Assembly (NCBI RefSeq): GCF_049808615.1
Contig: NZ_JBNCAN010000017.1
Span: forward strand, 1 to 64,000
Direction of reading: 5' to 3'
From: Modicisalibacter sp049808615
Lineage (GTDB): Bacteria > Pseudomonadota > Gammaproteobacteria > Pseudomonadales > Halomonadaceae
Length of the DNA: 64,000 nt
Numbering within the stretch: position 1 is the stretch's first letter; the number at the start of each line of letters is the position of its first letter. The translations under genes were made by a program, and so were the position numbers. Under the pieces are notes generated by a model. The model was not told the origin of the DNA. It ran no database searches and saw only the letters and a program-made list of their open reading frames with translations. Below are positions 18,063-26,998 of the stretch, one piece after another.

Positions 18063-18785
18063 ATGACGGCTGATGGCCCGCCATCTGCAGCGCAAGAGGA
18101 AAAAACCAAGGTTCCTCCCGGCGTCCCGACACGCCAGCGCATCCGCACCACATCGCTGGCGGAGCAGGCTCATCAAGCCCTGCATCTCATGATCGTGCGG
18201 GGTGAACTCAAGCCCAACGAGCGCTTGGCGGAACCGGAACTCTGCGAATTGCTGGACATTTCGCGCACGCCGCTGCGTGAGGCCATAAAGAAATTGGCCG
18301 CCGAGGGCCTGGTGATCCTGAGGCGACATCGGAACGCCGTGGTCGCTCCGATAGACGCACAGGAACTGGAGCATCTGTTCGAAGTGGAGGCCGGCCTGGA
18401 GAGCATGGCCATCGGCCTGGCGGCGCAGCGCATGACCAATACCGAGATCAATCGTCTCGAGGCACTGCAAGAGCGCCTCGAGCGACTCGTCGACAAGGGC
18501 GATCTGGATCGTTACTTCGAGGTGAATCAGCGCATCCACTCGCTACTGGTGGCCGGGGCCAAGAATCCGGTACTTGCCGAAACCCATCAGCGGCTCCTGG
18601 GTCGCCTGGAAAGAGCGCGCTACCTGGCACTAGGAAGGTTCGGGCGCTGGCATGAATCGGCCAATGAGCACCGCGAGATACTCGAGGCACTCAAGATCCG
18701 GGACACCGAACTCGCCCGACGGCTGCTTACCGAACACGTACAGCATACCGGCAAGGTGATCGCCGCAATTTGTGACGATCAGTGA
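18063..18785 (+). CDS. GntR-family transcriptional regulator with FCD domain
   Basis: A 240-residue paralogue of the regulator at 13.4 kb. The winged helix (MIVRGELKPNERLAEPELCE, ISRTPLREAIKKLAAEGLV) is followed by the FCD helical domain (EVNQRIHSLL, ANEHREILEAL). It lies 82 bases after the racemase-like gene on the same strand and converges with pyruvate kinase. A GGGGAG site precedes the ATG. It likely controls one of the flanking catabolic operons, but no operator can be assigned to it with confidence. Confidence 0.9.
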   Translation: MTADGPPSAAQEEKTKVPPGVPTRQRIRTTSLAEQAHQALHLMIVRGELKPNERLAEPELCELLDISRTPLREAIKKLAAEGLVILRRHRNAVVAPIDAQELEHLFEVEAGLESMAIGLAAQRMTNTEINRLEALQERLERLVDKGDLDRYFEVNQRIHSLLVAGAKNPVLAETHQRLLGRLERARYLALGRFGRWHESANEHREILEALKIRDTELARRLLTEHVQHTGKVIAAICDDQ

Positions 18786-18832
18786 AAGTAGGGCGCCTTT
18801 CTCGTCTTTGAAACCATGGTCTGACCCTGCCA

Positions 18833-20287
18833 TCAGCCCTGCAGGATCTTCATGGTATTGGTGCCGCCGTGGGCGTTCATGTGATCGCCCCGGGTCAGGA
18901 TCACCTCGTCGCCCTGGCTGACCAGCCCATGCTTCTCGAGCAGTTCCAGCGCCCGAGCATCCAGTTCGTCCGCGGCCATGTCGCTGGTATCGAAGGGCAG
19001 CGACACCACGCCGCGATACAAGGCCATGCGTCGCTGGGCGACGGGATTATGGGCCAGGCCGACGATGGGTAACCCGGAGCGAATCCGTGACGCGATCAGC
19101 GGGGTGTAACCGCTGGAGGTCATGCAGGCGATGGCGGCGACCCCGGTCAGGTGGTTGGCGGCATACATGGCCGACAGCGCCACGGTCTCGTCGATGCGCG
19201 AGAAGCCTTCGTGAATGCGGTGCTTGGACTCCTGGGCGGCGCGCTCGCGTTCAGCCCCCAGGCAGAGTCGGTTCATGGCCTCGATGGTTTCCACCGGGTA
19301 GTCGCCGGCGGCGGTCTCTGCGGACAGCATCACCGCATCGGTACCGTCGAGCACCGCGTTGGCGACATCGAAGACTTCCGCCCGAGTCGGCAGCGGCGAG
19401 GAGATCATCGACTCCATCATCTGGGTGGCCGTGATGACCGCCCGGTTGAGGGTGCGAGCACGCTGGATGATGCGCTTCTGGATACCGATCAACTGAGCGT
19501 CGCCGATCTCCACACCGAGATCACCGCGAGCGACCATCACCGCCTCGGAAGCACGGATGATATCGTCCAGGGTTTGTTCGTCACCCACCGCTTCGGCGCG
19601 CTCGATCTTGGCCACCAGGCTGATCTCTTTACCGGCTTCACCGAGTAAATCCCTGGCCAATTGCATGTCTGCCGCGTTACGTGGAAAGGAGACCGCCAGG
19701 TAGTCGACACCGATCTCGATGGCGGTCTTGAGGTCTTCCCGATCCTTGTCGGTCAGGGCCGCAGCGGAGAGCCCCCCGCCCTGCTTGTTGATGCCCTTGT
19801 TGTTGGAGAGCTTGCCGCCGACCCGCACGGTGGTGTGCACCCGGGGTGGTTCGACCTTGTCGACCACCAGCTCCAAGCGTCCATCATCAAGCAACAAGAC
19901 GTCGCCGGAAGCGACATCTTCCGCCAGGGTCTTGTAATCGCAGCCCACCTGCTCGGCATTGCCGGCGTCTCGCTCCAGGGACATGTCGATGATGAACGAC
20001 TGGCCTTCCTCGAGCTCCACCGCGCCTTCGGCAAAACGTGCGATACGAATCTTGGGGCCTTGCAGATCGCCCAAGGCAGCGACGGTACGGCCGTGCCGCT
20101 CCGCTGCCTCGCGCACTGCCAACAAGCGCTTGCGATGATCCTCGGGGCTACCATGGGAAAAGTTCAGACGCACCACATCGACCCCAGCTTTGATCAGAGC
20201 GTCGAGTACACCCTCGCGGTCGCTGGCGGGGCCCAGGGTAGCGACGATCTTGGTGCGGCGGATGGGAGCATGGGGCATTGGGTTCAT
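18833..20287 (-). CDS. pyk: pyruvate kinase
   Basis: Converts phosphoenolpyruvate and ADP to pyruvate and ATP. The 484-residue sequence has the start RRTKIVATLGPAS, substrate-site RLNFSHG, GDLQGPKIR, the lysine-containing LVAKIERAEAV, the MVARGDLGVE magnesium-site segment and TATQMMESM. It is placed directly after glycerate kinase with an ATGA overlap. So it is probably the last step of the glyoxylate-to-pyruvate route made by this gene block, not the sole housekeeping copy. Confidence 0.95.
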   Translation of the reverse strand: MNPMPHAPIRRTKIVATLGPASDREGVLDALIKAGVDVVRLNFSHGSPEDHRKRLLAVREAAERHGRTVAALGDLQGPKIRIARFAEGAVELEEGQSFIIDMSLERDAGNAEQVGCDYKTLAEDVASGDVLLLDDGRLELVVDKVEPPRVHTTVRVGGKLSNNKGINKQGGGLSAAALTDKDREDLKTAIEIGVDYLAVSFPRNAADMQLARDLLGEAGKEISLVAKIERAEAVGDEQTLDDIIRASEAVMVARGDLGVEIGDAQLIGIQKRIIQRARTLNRAVITATQMMESMISSPLPTRAEVFDVANAVLDGTDAVMLSAETAAGDYPVETIEAMNRLCLGAERERAAQESKHRIHEGFSRIDETVALSAMYAANHLTGVAAIACMTSSGYTPLIASRIRSGLPIVGLAHNPVAQRRMALYRGVVSLPFDTSDMAADELDARALELLEKHGLVSQGDEVILTRGDHMNAHGGTNTMKILQG

Positions 20288-21585
20288 GAAGTCCTCGGTA
20301 GCACCAGAATGGCGCGAAAATCATTGACGTTGGTACGGGTGGGGCCGGTCACGATCAGCTCATCGAGCGCCTCGAAGAAGCTGTAGGCGTCGTTGCGCGC
20401 CAGATAATCCGTTGCCGACAGCTGAGACTCCTGGGCGCGTTGCCAGGTATCGGGGCCGATCAAAGCCCCCGCATTATCCTCGGAGCCGTCGATGCCATCG
20501 GTGTCGATGGCCAGCGCATGAATACCTGCGACGCCTTCGAGTGCAGCGAACACACCTAGCAGGTATTCGACGTTGCGACCGCCCCGGCCGTTACCGCGTA
20601 CGGTAACACTGGTCTCGCCGCCGGACAGAATCAAGAGCGGACGCCTAAATTCGTCTCGTGCCGCCAATGCCATTGCCGCATGTTCACCTCCCAGCTCTCG
20701 GGCCTCGCCTTCCAGGTCGTCGCCCAGCAGGCGCACCTCCATCCCGGCGGCTTCTGCCTCATGCCGTGCGGCTTCCAAGGCGTCTGCCGCTCGCGCCAGC
20801 ACCACCGCCTCGTCCCGAGCGAAACCGGCATCGTCACGATGCGGGGCGGAATCATCATTCTCCAGATGCCGGCGCACCTCCTCGGGTATTTCGATACCGC
20901 GGGCTTCGAGGATGGCCAGGGCGTCGCTGGGTGTGGAATCGTCCGGCAGTGTCGGGCCCGAGGCGATGAGGGTGGGCTCGTCGCCGGGTACGTCGGAGAT
21001 GAGATAGGTCACGACCCGGGCCGGGTGCGCCGAGGCGGCCAGACGACCGCCCTTGATCGCCGAGAGATGCCGACGCACGGTGTTGATCTCGCTGATGGGG
21101 GCGCCACAGCGCAACAACTCCTTCGAGAGTGCTTGCTTCTGCGCCAGGGTCAGCCCTTGGGCCGGCAATGTCATCAGCGCCGAGCCGCCACCGGAGATCA
21201 ACGAAATGACCAAATCATCCTCGGTAAGCTCGCGTACTGCCTCAAGCATACGCTTGGCCGCCCGCTCGCCGAGTTCGTCCGGCATGGGATGCGAGGCTTC
21301 CAACACCTCGATGCGCTGGCAGGCCTCGCCATGTCCATAGCGGGTCACCACCAGCCCCGAGAGTTCAGCCTGAGGGTTCTTCATCCTCCAGGCATCCTCC
21401 AATGCCTTGGCCATGGCAGCGGCGGCCTTGCCAGCGCCCACTACCACGGTGCGCCCCCTGGGCGGCTCGGGGAGTTGATCGGGTAGCAGATTGGCAGGAT
21501 GCACGGCGGCAATCGCCGTGTAGGCGAGACGCGTGAGCCAATCCCGCACGGTATCACGATCGGCAAAGGAAACGTTGGCACTCAT
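20284..21585 (-). CDS. ttuD: glycerate 2-kinase, MOFRL type
   Basis: Phosphorylates D-glycerate, probably to 2-phosphoglycerate. The 433-residue protein has the DUF4147 N-terminal domain (VVGAGKAAAAMAKALEDAW, SGGGSALMTLPAQGL) and the C-terminal MOFRL domain (LSGGETSVTVRGNGRGGRN, IDTDGIDGSEDNAGALI). Older annotation calls such proteins hydroxypyruvate reductase. I use the ATG with GAGGAG seven bases upstream; a longer frame runs into a palindrome. A terminator separates it from glxR, so ttuD-pyk may be a separate transcript. Confidence 0.92.
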   Translation of the reverse strand: MSANVSFADRDTVRDWLTRLAYTAIAAVHPANLLPDQLPEPPRGRTVVVGAGKAAAAMAKALEDAWRMKNPQAELSGLVVTRYGHGEACQRIEVLEASHPMPDELGERAAKRMLEAVRELTEDDLVISLISGGGSALMTLPAQGLTLAQKQALSKELLRCGAPISEINTVRRHLSAIKGGRLAASAHPARVVTYLISDVPGDEPTLIASGPTLPDDSTPSDALAILEARGIEIPEEVRRHLENDDSAPHRDDAGFARDEAVVLARAADALEAARHEAEAAGMEVRLLGDDLEGEARELGGEHAAMALAARDEFRRPLLILSGGETSVTVRGNGRGGRNVEYLLGVFAALEGVAGIHALAIDTDGIDGSEDNAGALIGPDTWQRAQESQLSATDYLARNDAYSFFEALDELIVTGPTRTNVNDFRAILVLPRTS

Positions 21586-21604
21586 GTCGCGACTCCTCAA
21601 CAAG

Positions 21605-21623
21605 ACATGCTCATGGAGCATGT
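21605..21623. promoter_or_regulatory. 19-bp palindrome just upstream of ttuD
   Basis: Eight-base arms ACATGCTC and GAGCATGT flank ATG, about 20 bases before the ttuD start and just after the preceding terminator on the minus strand. Position and symmetry suit an operator for a ttuD-pyk promoter. It does not match the other two operator types in this window. Confidence 0.4.
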
Positions 21624-21640
21624 AAATAACGAACAGCCTA

Positions 21641-21676
21641 CAAAAAACCGGCGGACGCGCAATCGCGGCCGCCGGT
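21641..21676 (-). terminator. intrinsic terminator between glxR and ttuD
   Basis: On the minus strand an ACCGGCGG/CCGCCGGT stem is followed by six Ts. It lies after the glxR stop and before ttuD, so it should divide gcl-hyi-glxR from ttuD-pyk. Confidence 0.7.
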
Positions 21677-21748
21677 GTTCATGGCACGAAGATGCCAGGA
21701 CCATCTGGCCCACGATCGCCGCGAGCGCAGCAGATCGTTGACCGATGC

Positions 21749-22636
21749 TTACTTACCGACCTCGTGATCGGCCAACTTCTCCAGCGCCCGCAGAATACCG
21801 GAATGATCCCACTCGGCGCCGCCGTTGGCCACGCAGGCCTGTAGCAGTTGCTGGGCGTTGGCGGTTCCAGGGAGTGCCAGATCCAGGGTGCGTGCGCCTT
21901 CCAGGGCCAGATTCAGGTCTTTCTGATGCAGCTTGACCTTGAAGCCTGGCTCGAAGTTGCGGCTTATCATGCGTTCACCGTGCACGTCGAGAATCTTCGA
22001 CTGGGCCAGGCCGCCGAGCAGGGATTCGCGCACCTTGTTGACGTCGGCACCGGCCTTGGAGGCGAACAACAGACCTTCGGCAACGGCTTCGATGGTCAGG
22101 GCCACGACGATCTGGTTGGCGACCTTGCAGGTCTGGCCCGCCCCGTTTTCACCAATCAATGTAATGGTCTTGCCCATCACCTCGAGCACCGGCTTGGCAC
22201 GCTCGAAAGCATCCTGGCTGGCGCCAACCATGATGGTCAGGGCGGCGTTGATGGCGCCGCCTTCACCGCCGGAAACCGGGGCGTCGACGTAGTCACCGCC
22301 GGCATCCTTGATGCGCTTGGCGAATTCCTGGGTGGGAATCGGCGCGATGGAACTCATGTCGATGACCAGCGCACCCTTCTGAAGGCCATGGATGACGCCA
22401 TCCTCGGCGAACAGCACCTGCTCCACGTCCGGGGTGTCCGGCACCATGGTGATGATGATCTCGGAGTGCTCGGCGACCGCCTTGGGATCGTCCAGCTCCC
22501 GCATGCCCTTGTCCGCCAGTTCGCTGGCCAGGGGCTTGTCGCGCTTGACGGTGACCAGCTCGTGGCCGGCGTCCAGCAGATGCCCCGCCATGGGGCGGCC
22601 CATGATACCCAGGCCAATGAATCCGATCTTGCTCAT
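21749..22636 (-). CDS. glxR: 2-hydroxy-3-oxopropionate (tartronate semialdehyde) reductase
   Basis: Reduces tartronate semialdehyde to D-glycerate with NAD(P)H. The 295-residue beta-hydroxyacid dehydrogenase has the N-terminal dinucleotide motif GFIGLGIMGRPMAGHL, the substrate-site DAPVSGGEGGA, and the catalytic lysine in GQTCKVANQ. It follows hyi and gcl on the same strand, the standard glyoxylate-assimilation order. AGGAG precedes the ATG. Confidence 0.95.
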   Translation of the reverse strand: MSKIGFIGLGIMGRPMAGHLLDAGHELVTVKRDKPLASELADKGMRELDDPKAVAEHSEIIITMVPDTPDVEQVLFAEDGVIHGLQKGALVIDMSSIAPIPTQEFAKRIKDAGGDYVDAPVSGGEGGAINAALTIMVGASQDAFERAKPVLEVMGKTITLIGENGAGQTCKVANQIVVALTIEAVAEGLLFASKAGADVNKVRESLLGGLAQSKILDVHGERMISRNFEPGFKVKLHQKDLNLALEGARTLDLALPGTANAQQLLQACVANGGAEWDHSGILRALEKLADHEVGK

Positions 22637-22688
22637 GTCGTTCTCCTACTGAATTGTTATTCCACAGAATTCATGAATTGCTGAATAC

Positions 22689-23465
22689 TCAACGAACGCT
22701 ATCCAGCCAGCCCAGGCCTTCCTTGGTACCCGCGGCAGGCTTGTATTCGCAGCCGATCCAACCGTCGTAGCCCAGCCGATCGAGATGGCCGAACAGGAAC
22801 GGGTAGTTGATCTCGCCGGTGCCGGGTTCGTGGCGGCCCGGATTGTCAGCAATCTGGATATGGGCAATACGATCGAAGTGCTTTTCGATGGTGGGGGCGA
22901 GATCGCCTTCCATGATCTGCATGTGATAGATATCGTATTGCAGCTTCAGATTGTTCGATCCCACCTCGTCGAACAGGGCCAGGGCCTGCTCGGTATAGTT
23001 GAGGAAGAAACCGGGAATATCCCGGGTGTTGATCGGCTCGGCGATCAGCAGGATGCCCGCCTGCTCGAGCTTGTCCGCGGCGAAGCGCAGGTTATCCGCC
23101 AGGGTGTTGTGCGCATCCGCGTCACTGACGTTGTCGGGCTTGATGCCGGCCAGGCAGTTGACCTGCTGGCAGCCCAACGCCTTGGCATACTCGATGGCGG
23201 TGTCGACACCACGGCGGAACTCCTCGACGCGATCGGGGTGACAGCCGATACCACGCTCGCCGGCCCCCCAATCCCCGGCGGGCAGATTGAACAGCACCTG
23301 GGTCAAGCCGTTGTCGTCGAGACGCTTCTTGATCTCGTCGGCGGTGTAATCATAGGGAAAGAGGTATTCGACCCCTTTGAATCCGGCCTTGGCGGCAGCA
23401 TCGAAACGATCGAGGAAGTCCTCCTCGGTGAACAGCATACTGAGGTTGGCAGCAAACTTGGGCAT
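22689..23465 (-). CDS. hyi: hydroxypyruvate isomerase
   Basis: Interconverts hydroxypyruvate and tartronate semialdehyde. A 258-residue TIM-barrel of the xylose-isomerase-like family: FAANLSMLFTEEDFLDRF, the acidic ligand in LIAEPINTRDIPGFFL, LQYDIYHMQ, and IGCEYKP near the end. The chosen ATG has AAGGAG at seven bases. Its place between gcl and glxR is the usual one. Confidence 0.95.
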   Translation of the reverse strand: MPKFAANLSMLFTEEDFLDRFDAAAKAGFKGVEYLFPYDYTADEIKKRLDDNGLTQVLFNLPAGDWGAGERGIGCHPDRVEEFRRGVDTAIEYAKALGCQQVNCLAGIKPDNVSDADAHNTLADNLRFAADKLEQAGILLIAEPINTRDIPGFFLNYTEQALALFDEVGSNNLKLQYDIYHMQIMEGDLAPTIEKHFDRIAHIQIADNPGRHEPGTGEINYPFLFGHLDRLGYDGWIGCEYKPAAGTKEGLGWLDSVR

Positions 23466-23540
23466 CTTGGTCTCCTTCAACGGTTTGGTTATCGAGTATC
23501 GTAGTCCGGCACTGGCTTGACCAGCGCCAGAGCGCTCGGG

Positions 23541-25328
23541 TCAGATCAGCGAGCCGATACAGGTCGGGGCATCGGTCACGTTTTCCGCCAGCTCCTCGAA
23601 CTCGGTGACGCCGGCCAGATCGGTGCCCATGGAAATATTGGTCACCCGCTCAAGAATGATCTCGACCACTACCGGCACCTGATGCTCCTTCATCAACTGC
23701 TGGGCCTGCTCGAAGGCGCCGGCGATCTCGTCGGGCTTGGTGACACGCAGCGCCTTGCAGCCCAGACCTTCCACGACAGAGACGTGATCCACGCCGTATT
23801 CCGCAAGCTCCGCCTGTTCATCGGTGTAGTTGATGTTCTTGAACGAGAGCTGCACGCAATAATCCATGTCGAAGCCGCGCTGGGCCTGGCGAATCAACCC
23901 CAGGTAGGAGTTGTTCACCAGCACGTGCAGGTACGGCAGCTTGAACTGGGCGCCCACCGCCAACTCCTCGACCATGAACTGGAAGTCGTAGTCGCCGGAC
24001 AGTGCCACGATGTTGGCCTCCGGATCGGCCCGGCGTACCCCGAGCGCCGCCGGAATCGTCCAACCCAGCGGCCCGGCCTGACCACAGTTGATCCAGTGAC
24101 GCGGCTGGTAGGTGTGCAGGAACTGGGCGCCGGCGATCTGGGAAAGCCCGATGGTGCTGACGTAGCGGGTATTCTTGCCGAAGGCCTTGTTCATCTCTTC
24201 GTAGACGCGCTGGGGCTTGATCGGCACGTTGTCGAAATGAGTCTTGCGCATCATGGTGCGCCGCCGCTCCTGACAGGACTCGGCCCAGTCAGAGCGATCC
24301 TTGAGCTTGCCCGCCGCCTGCCACTCCCGCGCCACCTCGACGAACAGTTCAAGGGCTGCGCCGGCGTCCGAGACGATGCCGTAATCCGGGCAGAACACGC
24401 GCCCGATCTGGGTCGGCTCGATATCCACATGGACAAACTTGCGACCCTCGGTGTAACTGGCGAGCTCGCCGGTGTGCCGGTTGGCCCAGCGATTACCGAT
24501 GCCCAGCACGAAATCCGAGGCGAGCAGCGTCGCGTTCCCGTAACGGTGAGAGGTCTGCAGGCCCACCATGCCCGCCATCAGCCGGTGATCATCAGGAATC
24601 ACGCCCCAGCCCATCAGGGTCGGGATGACCGGCACCCCGGTGATCTCGGCAAACTCCGTCAGCAGGTCGCTGGCATCCGCATTGACGATGCCGCCCCCGG
24701 CCACCAACAACGGTTTGTCCGCGTCGTTGAGCATGGCCAGCGCCTTCTCGACCTGGGCACGAGATGCGGAGGGCTTGTAGACCGCCAGCGGCTCGTAGGT
24801 GTCCGGATCGAACTCGATCTCGCTCATTTGTACGTCGATAGGCAGGTCTAGCAGTACCGGACCCGGGCGTGCGCTGCGCATCAAATGAAAGGCCTGCTGG
24901 AAGGCGCGCGGTACCTGGGCCGGCTCCATCACGGTGATCGCCCACTTGGTGACCGGCCCGGCGATAGCCTGAATATCCACCGCCTGGAAGTCCTCCTTGT
25001 GCATGCGCGCTCGGGGGGCCTGACCGGTGACACATAGGATCGGAATGGAGTCGCCGGTGGCGGAGTAAAGGCCAGTCACCATGTCGGTGCCCGCCGGGCC
25101 GGAGGTGCCTAAACACACACCAATATTGCCGGCCTTGGTACGGGTATAGCCTTCCGCCATGTGAGAAGCGCCTTCCACGTGTCGCGCCAACACATGATCG
25201 ACACCACCGACCTTGCGCATCGCGGCGTAGAAAGGGTTGATGGCGGCGCCGGGCACACCGAAGGTGACATCGACGCCTTCTTTCTTGAGGACGTGAACGG
25301 CGGCTTCTGCTGCGGTCATTTTGGCCAC
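23541..25328 (-). CDS. gcl: glyoxylate carboligase (tartronate-semialdehyde synthase)
   Basis: A thiamine-diphosphate enzyme that joins two glyoxylates to tartronate semialdehyde and CO2. Features of the 595-residue protein: TFGVPGAAINPFYAA, where valine replaces the catalytic glutamate of other ThDP enzymes, as is known for Gcl; LGTSGPAGTDMV; and the ThDP/Mg motif GDYDFQFMVEELAVGAQ to NNSYLG. The start is GTG (then GCC AAA ATG) with AGGAG eight bases before it. It is first in the gcl-hyi-glxR unit and has a perfect IclR-type palindrome upstream. Confidence 0.96.
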   Translation of the reverse strand: MAKMTAAEAAVHVLKKEGVDVTFGVPGAAINPFYAAMRKVGGVDHVLARHVEGASHMAEGYTRTKAGNIGVCLGTSGPAGTDMVTGLYSATGDSIPILCVTGQAPRARMHKEDFQAVDIQAIAGPVTKWAITVMEPAQVPRAFQQAFHLMRSARPGPVLLDLPIDVQMSEIEFDPDTYEPLAVYKPSASRAQVEKALAMLNDADKPLLVAGGGIVNADASDLLTEFAEITGVPVIPTLMGWGVIPDDHRLMAGMVGLQTSHRYGNATLLASDFVLGIGNRWANRHTGELASYTEGRKFVHVDIEPTQIGRVFCPDYGIVSDAGAALELFVEVAREWQAAGKLKDRSDWAESCQERRRTMMRKTHFDNVPIKPQRVYEEMNKAFGKNTRYVSTIGLSQIAGAQFLHTYQPRHWINCGQAGPLGWTIPAALGVRRADPEANIVALSGDYDFQFMVEELAVGAQFKLPYLHVLVNNSYLGLIRQAQRGFDMDYCVQLSFKNINYTDEQAELAEYGVDHVSVVEGLGCKALRVTKPDEIAGAFEQAQQLMKEHQVPVVVEIILERVTNISMGTDLAGVTEFEELAENVTDAPTCIGSLI

Positions 25329-25397
25329 GATAACTTCTCCTGAAGAGCCATGGAAATTGTTCTTGTCTTCAAGTTAAGCGCCGCCAAGCCATCTGTC

Positions 25398-25430
25398 AAT
25401 ATTTTATGGAAAGCATTTCCATAAAATATT
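25398..25430. promoter_or_regulatory. perfect 33-bp palindrome, IclR/AllR-type operator of gcl
   Basis: Fifteen-base arms beginning AATATTTTATGGAAA surround GCA, so the core is TGGAAA-N3-TTTCCA, the operator form known for IclR-family proteins such as IclR and AllR. The left arm recurs exactly upstream of the NCS2 permease at 55645. It lies 70 bases before the gcl start, where a repressor would cover the promoter. Confidence 0.75.
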
Positions 25431-25551
25431 TCATACTCTCTGAGACCATGTTGTGAATCAGCCAGCTAGGCTTATACAGCTGTGAAATGAACGATTTTCG
25501 CCGAAAAATGGCTCTTAAATGCTCTTTTTTAAAGCTTTTACTGCTACTCAC

Positions 25552-25581
25552 AAAAAAGCCGGCGAAATTATCGCCGGCTTT
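25552..25581 (-). terminator. intrinsic terminator of the puuE-allA-allE operon
   Basis: On the minus strand AAAGCCGGCGA pairs with TCGCCGGCTTT around a five-base loop, and a run of six Ts follows. It lies 30 bases after the allE stop. Confidence 0.85.
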
Positions 25582-25611
25582 GCTTAGTGGAAAAATTATC
25601 CATCAATACAT

Positions 25612-26457
25612 TTAACGCCCACGATAGTCGGAGGACGCATTGAGCTTGGGATGACGGTTGACGTCCTTGTACAGCAGGTAGCGGAACGGCCCCGGGCCAC
25701 CGGCATAGCAGGCCTGGGGGCAGAAGGCGCGCAGCCACATGAAGTCGCCGGCTTCCACCTCGACCCAATCCTGGTTCAAGTGATAGACCGCCTTGCCTTC
25801 GAGCACGTAAAGGCCATGTTCCATGATGTGGGTTTCGTCGAAGGGAATGACGCCGCCGGGCTGGAAGGTGACGATGGTCACGTGCATGTCGTGGCGCAGA
25901 TCCGTCGGATCGACGAATCGGGTAGTGGCCCAGGCGCCATTGGTATCCGGCATCGGCGTCGGCGCAATGTCCTGCTCATTGGTGACGAAGGCCTCCGGCG
26001 GCTCGATGCCGTCGACGTACTCATAGGCCTTGCGAATCCAGTGAAAACGCACCGGCGCGTCGCCATCGTTACTCACCCGCCAGTCGCTGGCCGGCGGAAT
26101 GAAGGCGTAGCCGCCAGGATGCATGATATGTTTTTCACCCGCCAGTACCAGGGTCAGCTCGCCTTCCACCACGAACAGCACGGCCTCGGCGCCGCTATCC
26201 GGTTCCGGCTTGTCGCTACCTCCGCCAGGCTGAACTTCCATGATGTACTGGGAAAAGGTCTCGGCAAACCCGGACAGCGGGCGCGCTAGCACCCACAAGC
26301 GGGTCTTGTCCCAGAACGGCAGGAAGCTGGTGACGATGTCCCGCATCACGCCCTTGGGAATCACCGCATAGGCCTCGGTGAATACTGCACGATCCGCGGT
26401 CATTTGGGTCTGGGGTGGCAAGCCCCCTGTGGGGGCGTAGTAACTACGAGTGTTCAT
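25612..26457 (-). CDS. allE: (S)-ureidoglycine aminohydrolase, bicupin
   Basis: Releases ammonia from (S)-ureidoglycine to give (S)-ureidoglycolate. The 281-residue protein has two cupin domains. The C-terminal one carries the metal-site stretch FDETHIMEHGLYVLEGKAVY, then VEVEAGDFMWLRAFCPQACY, typical of the manganese enzyme. It is last in puuE-allA-allE. Its substrate would come from an allantoate amidohydrolase that is not encoded in the window. Confidence 0.95.
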   Translation of the reverse strand: MNTRSYYAPTGGLPPQTQMTADRAVFTEAYAVIPKGVMRDIVTSFLPFWDKTRLWVLARPLSGFAETFSQYIMEVQPGGGSDKPEPDSGAEAVLFVVEGELTLVLAGEKHIMHPGGYAFIPPASDWRVSNDGDAPVRFHWIRKAYEYVDGIEPPEAFVTNEQDIAPTPMPDTNGAWATTRFVDPTDLRHDMHVTIVTFQPGGVIPFDETHIMEHGLYVLEGKAVYHLNQDWVEVEAGDFMWLRAFCPQACYAGGPGPFRYLLYKDVNRHPKLNASSDYRGR

Positions 26458-26494
26458 TGTGTTTCCTCATATAAAGCCTGTTCACGACCCGGGA

Positions 26495-26983
26495 TCATTC
26501 GAGCGTGATGCGCAAGTCGATGGGATATTCGTCGCAATTGTTGCCGTCGCCACCGCGATCCACCACCAGGAATTCGCCTTCCCGCTCCAGCACGGACTGA
26601 ATGGCGTGCCAGGTACCAGCATGATAATTCACCCCCTGGCGGCCGTCGGTGACGAAGGCGCGCACCTCGGCCGGATCGATCTCCTCACCCCGCGGGGCCA
26701 CCACGACGATGAAGCGCTCCTCGTGCAGCGGCATGAACGCCTGACTGCCCTGGGGGTGGCGCTCCAGAAAGCTGAGTTCCAGGGGCGTCTTGATCGGCTG
26801 ACTGACGAAGATGCTGATCAGCGCTCGGGCGTTCTCGCCCAGGGTCTCGACGGTGGCCAGATCGTGATGGCGCTGGGTCAGCCCCGAATTGATGGCAAAC
26901 GAGTCCGACGTGCGTGAATCAATGACGTCACCGAAGGGCATGAAGGCCTTGGGCGTAAGCGGCTCAGCCTTGAGTTCCAGCAT
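26495..26983 (-). CDS. allA: ureidoglycolate lyase
   Basis: Splits (S)-ureidoglycolate into glyoxylate and urea. The 162-residue cupin-like protein shows FMPFGDVIDSRTSD, ERHPQGSQAFMPL and VNYHAGTWHAIQSVL, as in AllA. It starts with AAGGAGA and lies 15 bases after puuE. Its glyoxylate product feeds the adjacent gcl operon. Confidence 0.95.
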   Translation of the reverse strand: MLELKAEPLTPKAFMPFGDVIDSRTSDSFAINSGLTQRHHDLATVETLGENARALISIFVSQPIKTPLELSFLERHPQGSQAFMPLHEERFIVVVAPRGEEIDPAEVRAFVTDGRQGVNYHAGTWHAIQSVLEREGEFLVVDRGGDGNNCDEYPIDLRITLE

Positions 26984-26998
26984 GCTGTTCTCCTTTAT

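Noticed and set aside
23517..24851. Plus-strand frame of about 440 codons opposite gcl
   Set aside because: Shadow of a strongly coding gene; the glyoxylate carboligase motifs are on the other strand.
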